This document shows positions 7,705 through 14,470 of a stretch of 64,000 nt of DNA, piece after piece. Each line of letters opens with the position of its first letter. Position 1 is the first letter of the stretch. The notes under the pieces are model-generated. The model did no database searches, was not told where the DNA came from, and worked only from the letters and a program-made list of their open reading frames with translations. Source of the stretch: a virus; IMG/VR virus record IMGVR_UViG_3300030117_006323, positions 1-64,000 of that record. One strand, given 5' to 3'. Made by a program: the position numbers and the translations under genes.

Positions 7705-8024
7705 GTGGGCACTCTCAAAGGATGAGAAGAAAGGCAGAGACTTATCGTGGCTTCAGAGAAAAAGCCCGAGAGATGGGAGAAAGTATGGGGCGGGCTCTTG
7801 GTCTCTCCCCAGATATTATCGAAGGGGCTCTTCAATTGTATGAAGAGAATTGGCAAGATGCTCCGCGCACACCTCAAGGGACCATGGTTGATTGCTTGTA
7901 CGTTACAGCCAATCGTTACGGTGCGACTACGACAACAAGACAATTTTATCAGATGCTGAAAACAAAATACGGTGTAGGTACAGAGCCTCGCCCGAGTTGG
8001 TTACAGTGCGTCTTAGAGAACTAG
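7701..8024 (+). CDS. Helical protein with cyclin-fold/TFB-like look, 107 aa
   Basis: After a basic start (SGHSQRMRRKAETYRGF) the sequence ALGLSPDIIEGALQLYEEN, then VDCLYVTANRYGATTTTRQF, reads like the first helices of a TFIIB cyclin repeat (helix, Ala-rich LYxxA helix, then RT-x-x-E-like segment). It ends at TAG 8022-8024 while another frame, open from 7892, continues into the next gene. If the ribosome or the sequence shifted by -1 here, the product would continue without interruption (…CVLEN then LAKSAATLW…). No canonical slippery heptamer is present. The cyclin reading is tentative. Confidence 0.55.
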   Translation: MSGHSQRMRRKAETYRGFREKAREMGESMGRALGLSPDIIEGALQLYEENWQDAPRTPQGTMVDCLYVTANRYGATTTTRQFYQMLKTKYGVGTEPRPSWLQCVLEN

Positions 8025-9469
8025 CCAAGTCTGCGGCCACACTTTGGACCGCACCTTCGCATCTTGATAGCCGGATGGCTTTTGTCTCGGATATTTTACG
8101 CGCGTGTGAGATTTTTTTACACCCCCCCTCCCCCCACCATGAGGCAAAACCCCCTAAAGGTGGGGCGGAAAAAATTCTGGCTGTGTGTGAGTTCCTGTAC
8201 GATGGTCCTTACATCTCACCTAAGAACTTGCGATTGAAATTGTCTGAGGAAATCAACGTCTATCCGCACTCTATATCTCAGACGCTGGGGCACGAATCCC
8301 TTGCGGAGATGCTGGCATCCGAATCAGAGGGCTGCGAATCAAACGATTGGTCGGTCGAGAAAGCCCTTGCTATCTTGAAGAGTCTCTACTCCCATGACAT
8401 CATGGACCTCTGCTACAAGATGGATGAATTGGAGGCCATGCTATTCTGGAACGCTGCCTGTTCATCGAGTCCTGTACCCATGAGCAAACACTCTTTCTTG
8501 TGTTCCCTCGCTTGGTGTCTAGGTCTACGTGATAAAATAAGCCACGATGAAATTTACAGTGCGTATGCGACAACGCCGTTTAGTGAAGTAGTTCTGCGTT
8601 TGCTAAACGAACCAGAGTCAATTCCCCTCCTCATGCCACGGGCAGAGTGTGCTATGCGAGGTGGTCACTACCAACCTTGGACTCACAGTCAACTACCGGA
8701 GGATACTTTCCTTGACATTATTAGGGGCCCTCGTAGATTCTTACACATACATGACAAGAAAGCGACACTCAGAGGTAGAGATGGTAAGAGGGTAATCGGT
8801 TTGAAAACGATGTGGGATGGCCATAGGCCGCGTGGTAATTGGATTATTGAAGTGGAGTCAATGGACAACAGACTCTGGTGCGCCACAGATTGTTTATATC
8901 ACAATGAATCTATCATAGACTTACCATACGAAGAACGCTTGAGCCACCTTGAATCATGGGCTAAGGATGAAAAACGCCTAGATGTGATAGTGCCCTTTGC
9001 TTTATCTGGCCATGAGACTGTGGCTGAAATTTCAGGCATGTTAGAAGATAGCCACATGGCTCGTATCGTTTCAAGTGGGCCGTACAAACCGGGCGCAGAT
9101 TGCGGGTGGATAGTCGTACATCATGCATTCCAATTCCGTTTGTTGGTGACAGAGGTAAGACGTAATCAAGATGGCTTCATTGAATTAAAATTAGCCGCGC
9201 TTGATGGACATGACACGTATCCTGTTCACTTGCTGACACTTGATACAGACAAGAGCCAGAGTGCTCTTTTGATACTCAGCCAAAGAGGACATGTGCCTGA
9301 AGAGGATTGGGAGGATGTAGAGCAACTAGGCATTATCCTTGAAGGGACCTGTACAGATATTGAGCCCGGGACATATCGGTTCCTCAATTACCAACCTCTC
9401 TCCTTCAACGGTGAACTAGGTAGAGGGGACGCGAGTCAGTACACAGACATCATCGAGGTGGCTACATGA
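8006..9469 (+). CDS. ATP-dependent DNA ligase-like protein lacking the catalytic lysine
   Basis: The C-terminal 260 residues match the ligase adenylation and OB domains. After the position of motif I comes LRGRDGKRV, then CLYHNESIIDLPYEERLSHLE (compare the family pattern DLLYLDGexLxxLPLxeRxxxLE), then SGPYKPGADCGWIVV (compare SPYKPGxRSxxWLKVK). Motif I, normally K-x-D-G-x-R, reads IIRGPRR at about 8722-8742, so the nucleotide-accepting Lys and the Asp are gone. The motif IV Glu and motif V Lys are also gone. The first ~260 residues resemble the helical DNA-binding domain of archaeal ligases. It is therefore likely a pseudoenzyme, perhaps binding nicks or ends. The start is uncertain: the frame is open from TTG 7892, GTG 8006 is used here, and ATG 8075 is another option. 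Ends ATGA into the next gene. Confidence 0.7.
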   Translation: MRLRELAKSAATLWTAPSHLDSRMAFVSDILRACEIFLHPPSPHHEAKPPKGGAEKILAVCEFLYDGPYISPKNLRLKLSEEINVYPHSISQTLGHESLAEMLASESEGCESNDWSVEKALAILKSLYSHDIMDLCYKMDELEAMLFWNAACSSSPVPMSKHSFLCSLAWCLGLRDKISHDEIYSAYATTPFSEVVLRLLNEPESIPLLMPRAECAMRGGHYQPWTHSQLPEDTFLDIIRGPRRFLHIHDKKATLRGRDGKRVIGLKTMWDGHRPRGNWIIEVESMDNRLWCATDCLYHNESIIDLPYEERLSHLESWAKDEKRLDVIVPFALSGHETVAEISGMLEDSHMARIVSSGPYKPGADCGWIVVHHAFQFRLLVTEVRRNQDGFIELKLAALDGHDTYPVHLLTLDTDKSQSALLILSQRGHVPEEDWEDVEQLGIILEGTCTDIEPGTYRFLNYQPLSFNGELGRGDASQYTDIIEVAT

Positions 9470-9852
9470 CTGACCTATCCAAATCAGACAGAGTGGCGTT
9501 AGGCATGCTGACGCAATGCTTCAAAATACAAATCAGTTTAACGGATAGCGTATCTACAACGTGTGGGTACAATCTTACTACACATTGCGTGGTAGGTAAA
9601 GGGCGCAGTCAGGCAACAAAGGATGCCATACATGAGTTCCTTGCACGCAAAGACATCGCAGTTACAGATGCAGGTAGAATCTCAGGTAAAAATGACATGA
9701 TGCGATTACTGGATTTGATAGAGCCTTGGGCTGCGTATCTAGGTAAACCCCAACCATTTGACGCGGCCAGATATATTTTGGAAATGCCTGCCCCTACACA
9801 TGACGCAGAAGCATTCAGGGAGTATGTCACACAGGTCGATTCTTTCCTTTAA
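9466..9852 (+). CDS. Degenerate LAGLIDADG-endonuclease-like protein, 128 aa
   Basis: The order of segments follows a single LAGLIDADG domain: a first helix (LGMLTQCFKIQISL, where active enzymes read LAGLIDADGSI), then TTCGYNLTTHCVVGKG, then a helix AIHEFLARKDI, then GRISGKNDMMRLLDLIEPW and LGKPQPFD (compare the usual I-x-G-K-x-D and P-x-L-x-x-K-xxQ). The acidic metal ligand of the LAGLIDADG helix is absent, so cleavage activity is unlikely. A domesticated DNA-binding role is possible. It starts by ATGA overlap and sits between the ligase-like and clamp-loader genes. The family call is by eye only. Confidence 0.6.
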   Translation: MTDLSKSDRVALGMLTQCFKIQISLTDSVSTTCGYNLTTHCVVGKGRSQATKDAIHEFLARKDIAVTDAGRISGKNDMMRLLDLIEPWAAYLGKPQPFDAARYILEMPAPTHDAEAFREYVTQVDSFL

Positions 9853-9862
9853 GAACCATCAA
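9846..9862 (+). promoter_or_regulatory. TTTAAG motif, copy B
   Basis: CCTTTAAGAACCATCAACA overlaps the last codons and stop of the previous gene. The downstream RFC-like gene has no ribosome-binding site. Its preferred ATG (9876) lies 30 bases from the motif start, which fits a leaderless transcript if the motif is a TATA-type element. An earlier in-frame ATG lies at 9867. Confidence 0.45.
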
Positions 9863-9875
9863 CAAAATGAAAAGC

Positions 9876-10865
9876 ATGAATTGGACAGAAAAGCACCGGC
9901 CTAGCCATGTGTTGCAAATGGCTGGAGTCGAAGAACTCAAACGAGATTCGCGTAAATGGGCCGAAGCAAAGGGCACTGATGGATACCCACCTGCATTGTT
10001 GTTCACGGGTCCACCGGGTACAGGTAAGACAACAGCGGCTAGAGCACTCGCTATGGAGATGCATGGTGATGAACTCGATGGCCATTACATTGTCACTAAT
10101 GCTTCTGATGACAGAGGCATTTCATTTGTTCGGGATGAACTCAAACAGATAGCGAGAGTCAAGTCACCCACGGGAAGGCGCAAGGTCATCCTTCTTGATG
10201 AGGCAGATGGACTTACACCCACAGCGCAAGACGCATTGCGACAAGTCATAGAGACAACAAGCAAGAGCACACTCTTCATACTCACAGCCAACCGTGAGGA
10301 TAAACTCAAGGCTGCCATCAAGTCACGGTGTCAGCATTACAGGTTTGCTCCTGTTGGCTCTGACGACGGAGCCCGATACTTGCATGATATTATGTGCAAT
10401 TACGTAACGGGTGGTTTACCAAGGGAGCATCTGGTGCTTTTGGTTTCGGTATGTAATGGGGATATGCGTAAGGCCGTTACGGTGCTTGAGAGCATGCCTG
10501 ATTATAACGAAGCGACGTTCATGGATACAGTACGTGCGCAGAGTAGCGAATTAGATGATGCATCTTTGGCCGTTATGAGTGGAGACATGTCACTTGTATC
10601 CGTGAGAATTAATGGTGCATTAGAAAGAGGGCAAGACAGATTCGGCATCCTTAAAGGACTCCGTCATCGCCTCCGAGGTCTGTTGGATGACGAGGACTAC
10701 TTTGTATTCATGAGAGTGTGGGGAGAATTCATGCAGATGACAATGGAATGGCCAGCAGATGACCGCTCTTTCTTTGAGTATTTCGTGGCTGAACTAGCGC
10801 ATGTAACCAACTCTTCCTTTAAGAACCATCAACAAAATGAAAAGCAAACCGAAAGAGGTGAATAA
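9876..10865 (+). CDS. rfcS: RFC small-subunit-like clamp loader ATPase
   Basis: Clear AAA+ clamp-loader small subunit. It starts MNWTEKHRP, the family signature. It has Walker A GPPGTGKT (about residue 46), Walker B VILLDEADG, a sensor TANRED, the SRC arginine-finger motif (SRCQHYRF) and the helical collar at the C-terminus. It should load the PCNA-like clamp encoded at 13554. No large subunit was seen in this window. About 330 residues is the usual size. The start at 9876 gives the family N-terminus, and the ATG at 9867 would add three residues. The C-terminus, SFKNHQQNEKQTERGE, is a product of the overlapping TTTAAG motif copy C rather than of the family. Confidence 0.92.
   Translation: MNWTEKHRPSHVLQMAGVEELKRDSRKWAEAKGTDGYPPALLFTGPPGTGKTTAARALAMEMHGDELDGHYIVTNASDDRGISFVRDELKQIARVKSPTGRRKVILLDEADGLTPTAQDALRQVIETTSKSTLFILTANREDKLKAAIKSRCQHYRFAPVGSDDGARYLHDIMCNYVTGGLPREHLVLLVSVCNGDMRKAVTVLESMPDYNEATFMDTVRAQSSELDDASLAVMSGDMSLVSVRINGALERGQDRFGILKGLRHRLRGLLDDEDYFVFMRVWGEFMQMTMEWPADDRSFFEYFVAELAHVTNSSFKNHQQNEKQTERGE
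10816..10832 (+). promoter_or_regulatory. TTTAAG motif, copy C
   Basis: CCTTTAAGAACCATCAACA stands 50 bases before ATG 10866, inside the end of the clamp-loader gene. Almost the same distance and order (motif, A-rich stretch, GAGGTGA, ATG) as copy A. The downstream sequence AAAATGAAAAGC is shared with copy B. Confidence 0.45.
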
Positions 10866-12152
10866 ATGAGCGACGAAAGCAATGAAAGTGGTTGGCCCGA
10901 AGGGGTCGTTGAGCGCCTAACAGCGTATGCCGAGAGAGTGGGGATAACCCAAGACGAGGCCTTGCAGGAATTTACGAATTACCTGCTCAACGATTTCACT
11001 ATCGACAACCCAAGAGAAGAAGAAGAAGAAGTCCTAGTGGACTTGGCCGAAGGTTTCCTGTTGGAGACACGCCGTGCCCGTGGAGGCGGGAGTGGTGTTG
11101 AATACGTAGGTCATTTCACTGGTGTGAATGGCAAGTGGAGTGACCGCAGAGAGTCCATGCGAGGTAGGCTCGCACAGGCATACTCGACCAATCCTGATGC
11201 AGCCATCGAAAGTGGCGCAGTAGGTGTGTTCCGTGTGTCTGACGGCAAGTGGATGCTTGAGACCAAAGCAGGTGTCACAGACACAGGTGAAGAAGTCCGT
11301 GAAGGACAACTCCCTGAAAACTCATTCCGTACTGGCGACGCAATCCTTGCGGCACTGGTAAAGAACCCAGAATCTCCTAACTATGGTAAGCCATTTGGTG
11401 CTTACGATGAGAACAGATACATCTACTTCCTTGGGAACGAGAAAGGCTCCTTTGAGGATGAGATTGTCATGTGGCGCATCGCCGCTAACCCTCGTGATGA
11501 GGTACGGCTAGGTGTTCCTTGTAAGTTCAAAGGCAGACCCCCACGTGAGGATGCCGCTGAAGCATGGAGAGATGTCATCGAAGTATCCGATGGTTGGGTA
11601 CAGAACATCTCATACACTGACGATTTCGTTGACCCCGACCTGCGTGCAGACTTGCGTGCAGACCGCTTCTGGGTGAACGAGGATTTCCATGACTACTACG
11701 TAGAACTGGATGAACTTGTTGAATGCTACGAGGCCAAGAAGGAGGCACTCTCCAACGGTGAGGGTTACTTTGGGCCAATTGTTTTGACCAAGGGATTCGT
11801 TGTTCGTATGAGCACTGAGCCGGTAGCGAGTGAGCGAGACCAGACGGGTCGCAACTTCAGTATGGACCTGTCAAGTATGGCCCTCCAGCAGGCCTACGGT
11901 GATGACCGAGCGGAAGTCCGTCTATGGATTCCGGGTGCGGTCAGTGACCTTACACACCCATTTGAGTTCCACGATGGAGCAGGATGGGCTGAGTATGCAG
12001 AGCGCAGTACCATCATGGTCTGTGGTCGTATTGGGTTGCGGGCAAGTGGAGACCACTTCGTACCCAAGTTGAATGTACTGGGTGTCTATGCTCTACCCAA
12101 CCGAGCACGACGCCGACAAAGTGGAGGGGACACAAGTCTGTCTCAATTCTGA
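10866..12152 (+). CDS. Uncharacterised replication-block protein, possible ssDNA-binding protein, 428 aa
   Basis: ATG 10866 with GAGGTGA nine bases upstream. The protein is acidic at the N-terminus (REEEEE run near residue 42). Its C-terminal half has beta-rich segments, such as STIMVCGRIGL, then FVPKLNVLGVYALP, that look like an OB-fold barrel. It ends DTSLSQF, which faintly resembles a clamp- or partner-binding tail. Its position, between clamp loader and RecA-like ATPase, suits a single-strand-binding protein, but no RPA zinc finger is present and the call rests on context. The first residues, MSDESN, repeat those of the protein at 1445. Confidence 0.6.
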   Translation: MSDESNESGWPEGVVERLTAYAERVGITQDEALQEFTNYLLNDFTIDNPREEEEEVLVDLAEGFLLETRRARGGGSGVEYVGHFTGVNGKWSDRRESMRGRLAQAYSTNPDAAIESGAVGVFRVSDGKWMLETKAGVTDTGEEVREGQLPENSFRTGDAILAALVKNPESPNYGKPFGAYDENRYIYFLGNEKGSFEDEIVMWRIAANPRDEVRLGVPCKFKGRPPREDAAEAWRDVIEVSDGWVQNISYTDDFVDPDLRADLRADRFWVNEDFHDYYVELDELVECYEAKKEALSNGEGYFGPIVLTKGFVVRMSTEPVASERDQTGRNFSMDLSSMALQQAYGDDRAEVRLWIPGAVSDLTHPFEFHDGAGWAEYAERSTIMVCGRIGLRASGDHFVPKLNVLGVYALPNRARRRQSGGDTSLSQF

Positions 12153-12161
12153 GGTGATTAC

Positions 12162-12356
12162 ATGAGTGCGTTAGAAGATGCAGTGTGTGCCAAAATCAAG
12201 GCACGTGCCGACCGAGGGTGGCATAAGTACGGCAAATCAATGGAGCGCCGTGACTTGTCATTCATGGAATGGCTTGTACATCTGCAAGAGGAACTCATGG
12301 ATGCCACAGTTTACGTTGAGAAACTGATGACCATAGCAGAGGAGGAAGAAGTATGA
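12162..12356 (+). CDS. MazG-like nucleotide pyrophosphohydrolase fragment-sized protein, 64 aa
   Basis: The sequence RADRGWHKYGKSMERRDLS followed by EWLVHLQEELMDATVYVEKL matches the core of phage MazG-like proteins, which hydrolyse NTPs or dNTPs. The EE-x-x-DA-x-x-Y helix carries the metal-binding acidic residues. At 64 residues it is shorter than most members and may need to dimerise or use only one helix pair. ATG 12162 follows GAGGTGATTAC. It overlaps the next gene by ATGA and would be expected to act on the nucleotide pool during replication. Confidence 0.65.
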   Translation: MSALEDAVCAKIKARADRGWHKYGKSMERRDLSFMEWLVHLQEELMDATVYVEKLMTIAEEEEV

Positions 12357-13342
12357 GTGGATTCGGAGCAAAGAAGGGAGCCGTAGTGGCTAAGAAAAAG
12401 GAGGAGCAAGCGCAGGCTGAGAAGTCTGTGATGATGAAAGAAGCAGGCGCGAAGCCCTCCAACACATTTGAGAATCTTGAACAAGAGTTGGCGTTGCTCG
12501 CTGACCACGGCCCTAAGAGTCACATTTTCTGTGGTGTCGTGGGGCATGAGAACACAACCAAGACAGGCACAGTCATGGATGCTTTCATGACAGGTATCGG
12601 TCAGGACAGTGAGAACATGTTATGGGTGCTTGACTTCGATGGTGGTGCGGCGGCATGTCGTGCTGCTCATTGGGGCAACACACCTCAAGTCAGATGTTGG
12701 GACCCATACGTCATGCAGACAGATGACAGAACTGCCTATGACTATCCCGGCACGCACCAACGTGTCATGGATATTGGCCAGTTCGCTGTACAGCAATCTG
12801 TCAAGCAGATGCAACCGGGGTACACAGGCCCTCGACTCACATACTTCATGGTCACCAGCGTTGACTCATGGGACAGCGTCTGTGTGAACAATATGAAGAT
12901 TACAGATATGGGTATCGCTAAGGACGGTATCGAAGCGAGTGACCCTACCAAGACAGTGGGTAACCAATGGAACTGGAGCATCAGGACTACTCGATTCCAT
13001 CAACTCACAGCACTGTGCCGCAGACTTGTGGCTAATGGTGTGGCTGTGTTCTGGGAAACTCACATCAAGCCAGAGGTATTCCGCGACCAAGAAACTGGTG
13101 GTTGGAAACCTGACTGGGAAAAACACACAAGCAATTACTTGAACCAGATTCTCTGGTTCCGCAAGAAGAAAGTACGGGAGGCTGATGGCAGTCCCACAGG
13201 TGAGACACATTACACTGTGGAATTCCATAAGTGCAAGACGAACCCTACGCTGCAAGGGCAGGAAAGGGTCATCTTCAGCACAGCCAAAGGGCGTGAGCCT
13301 ATTTGGAATGGCCTCCCAGAACTACGGGAGGGCGTAATGTGA
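12353..13342 (+). CDS. RecA-fold ATPase (RadA/Sak4/AAA_24-like), 329 aa
   Basis: A Lys/Ala-rich leader (about 30 residues) precedes an ATPase core. GVVGHENTTKTGTV sits where Walker A is expected, but the usual Gly before Lys is Thr (G-H-E-N-T-T-K-T). MLWVLDFDGGAA follows, as in phage AAA_24/Sak4-type recombination ATPases. TYFMVTSVDSWD fits a Walker B strand. A later WNWSIRTTRFHQL and VFWETHIKP are typical of the sensor and DNA-loop region in that group. Role is likely recombination or strand annealing during replication. Exact subfamily is uncertain. It is followed by the non-coding repeat region at 13343. Confidence 0.7.
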   Translation: MSGFGAKKGAVVAKKKEEQAQAEKSVMMKEAGAKPSNTFENLEQELALLADHGPKSHIFCGVVGHENTTKTGTVMDAFMTGIGQDSENMLWVLDFDGGAAACRAAHWGNTPQVRCWDPYVMQTDDRTAYDYPGTHQRVMDIGQFAVQQSVKQMQPGYTGPRLTYFMVTSVDSWDSVCVNNMKITDMGIAKDGIEASDPTKTVGNQWNWSIRTTRFHQLTALCRRLVANGVAVFWETHIKPEVFRDQETGGWKPDWEKHTSNYLNQILWFRKKKVREADGSPTGETHYTVEFHKCKTNPTLQGQERVIFSTAKGREPIWNGLPELREGVM

Positions 13343-13402
13343 CGCAGTCCTTATTACACTCGCTGAATATCGCAACAAAAGTCGAGGGCCGAGGGGGTTC
13401 GG

Positions 13403-13444
13403 CGAGGAGGTTTTTTCATGTTTGACCTAGACATTGCCTCCTCG
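13403..13444. repeat. Inverted repeat 1 of the non-coding region
   Basis: Arms of 8 bases, CGAGGAGG and CCTCCTCG, separated by 26 bases that begin with six T. Transcribed, this would form a stem followed internally by a T run. Confidence 0.7.
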
Positions 13445-13487
13445 GTTCTCGCAACTTATTTTCCTCGGAACTCCGTAAAAAGTCGAG

Positions 13488-13538
13488 GAGTGAGGGGGCC
13501 GAGGAACCCGTTTCAGGTAGGACTATCCCCCCTCACTC
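13488..13538. repeat. Inverted repeat 2 of the non-coding region
   Basis: Perfect 11-base arms (GAGTGAGGGGG and CCCCCTCACTC) around a 29-base spacer. It lies 15 bases before the clamp gene start, so it could act on that gene's expression. Confidence 0.75.
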
Positions 13539-13553
13539 TTCGCAAACGGAGCG

Positions 13554-14360
13554 ATGGATATGGTAGCATTAACGGTTAGCCGGAAGGGCTTACAGCAACT
13601 CATAGATGGGTTTGGTACAGGCATAGGCGACCTCCGCTTGAGAGTAAAACACTCAGGTGTGATTGGAGGTGAAGGCAATGGTGCTGTCCTTGTGGCATCT
13701 GTAGGGTACTACACCCACTACTTACGTTTGACTACGATTGTCAATGATGTAGAAGAGCCGGGCTCAATAGCAATCAGTGACATCAATGCAGTCCGTGCTT
13801 TCCTGAAATCAGGGAAGGATACAGATGTGCATTTACAACAGGATGGTGAAAACAAGATGCTTTACCTCACCTGCGGGAGAGCCAAGATTCATCTACCCGG
13901 CACAGGCAAAGTGGAATCCTTTTCACACGTACCTATGATTGAGCGCATCATCAAAGAGGCCGAGGAGAATCATTGGACTCAATGGAGTGACCGACCTCTA
14001 TCTTGTTCGGGTACGCTGCAAACATCTGACACACAGGAAGCCATTGCTATACATTCTGTGTTGGGAGAGAACCCGCTGTACACGGTCGAGTTCTGGGCCA
14101 ATCAATCAGAGATGAAAGTCAAGGCCGGGAAGAAGAGCAAGGGGCGTATGTTTGTAACTGCGCCCATCGAAAATGCCAAAGGTCCTGAACATAAATGCAC
14201 CTCTGTGTATGGGGCTAACTTCCCTGTCAATCTCAAGTGCTTACCAGCGGGGGAACTCAACATGTACATGGGGGATGACACCCCTATTGTATTCTATCAC
14301 GATGCCACAGCCTCTTACCTGATTATCTTTGACTGTGACTATGAGGAGGGCTGGCAATGA
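13554..14360 (+). CDS. pcn: PCNA-like sliding clamp, 268 aa
   Basis: Length and order of segments fit a PCNA: an early helix (RKGLQQLIDGFG), alternating beta strands and a central linker (about residues 115-135, LPGTGKVESFSHVP). A closing strand pattern (LNMYMGDDTPIVFYHD then SYLIIFDCDY) corresponds to the C-terminal strand pair of clamps, where archaeal PCNA reads L-x-x-G-x-x-x-P-x-x-x. Sequence divergence is high, so the call leans on context: the clamp loader at 9876 and polymerase at 14458. Start may be ATG 13554 or ATG 13560. GGAG at 13548 is better spaced for 13560. Confidence 0.72.
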   Translation: MDMVALTVSRKGLQQLIDGFGTGIGDLRLRVKHSGVIGGEGNGAVLVASVGYYTHYLRLTTIVNDVEEPGSIAISDINAVRAFLKSGKDTDVHLQQDGENKMLYLTCGRAKIHLPGTGKVESFSHVPMIERIIKEAEENHWTQWSDRPLSCSGTLQTSDTQEAIAIHSVLGENPLYTVEFWANQSEMKVKAGKKSKGRMFVTAPIENAKGPEHKCTSVYGANFPVNLKCLPAGELNMYMGDDTPIVFYHDATASYLIIFDCDYEEGWQ

Positions 14361-14470
14361 GAATCCAGAAATGTTTCTGCGGTTGGATAGGCCCTACGGA
14401 TGGGCTTACTGCTTGTCCCACATGCAACCGCCCCTTCACCAATTACAAGTGTGAGGGGTGTGGGGATTGA
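14357..14470 (+). CDS. Zinc-binding microprotein, 37 aa
   Basis: ATG 14357 overlaps the clamp stop (ATGA) with GAGGAGGGC upstream. The 37 residues hold three cysteine knuckles (CFC, CPTC and CEGC), enough for a double zinc ribbon. It ends at TGA 14468, where TTG 14467 in the polymerase frame overlaps it as TTGA. Located between clamp and polymerase, it might be a replisome adaptor, but no family is known to me. Confidence 0.6.
   Translation: MRIQKCFCGWIGPTDGLTACPTCNRPFTNYKCEGCGD

Larger units (their letters stand above)
13343..13553. other. Non-coding region with inverted repeats, candidate origin or control region
   Basis: 211 bases without a plausible gene between the RecA-like ATPase and the clamp. 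It contains an 8-base inverted repeat (CGAGGAGG at 13403-13410 with CCTCCTCG at 13437-13444) around a T-rich loop. It also contains an 11-base inverted repeat (GAGTGAGGGGG at 13488-13498 with CCCCCTCACTC at 13528-13538), and a direct repeat AAAAGTCGAGG at 13377-13387 and 13478-13488. Strong G/C strand bias alternates with A/T-rich patches. The layout would suit a replication origin, a transcription terminator plus promoter, or both. Confidence 0.6.

Noticed and set aside
8112-8137. T and C homopolymer runs as a programmed frameshift signal
   Set aside because: They lie within the ligase-like frame, after the place where the frames change, so they do not explain the break. They are more likely a place for sequencing error.
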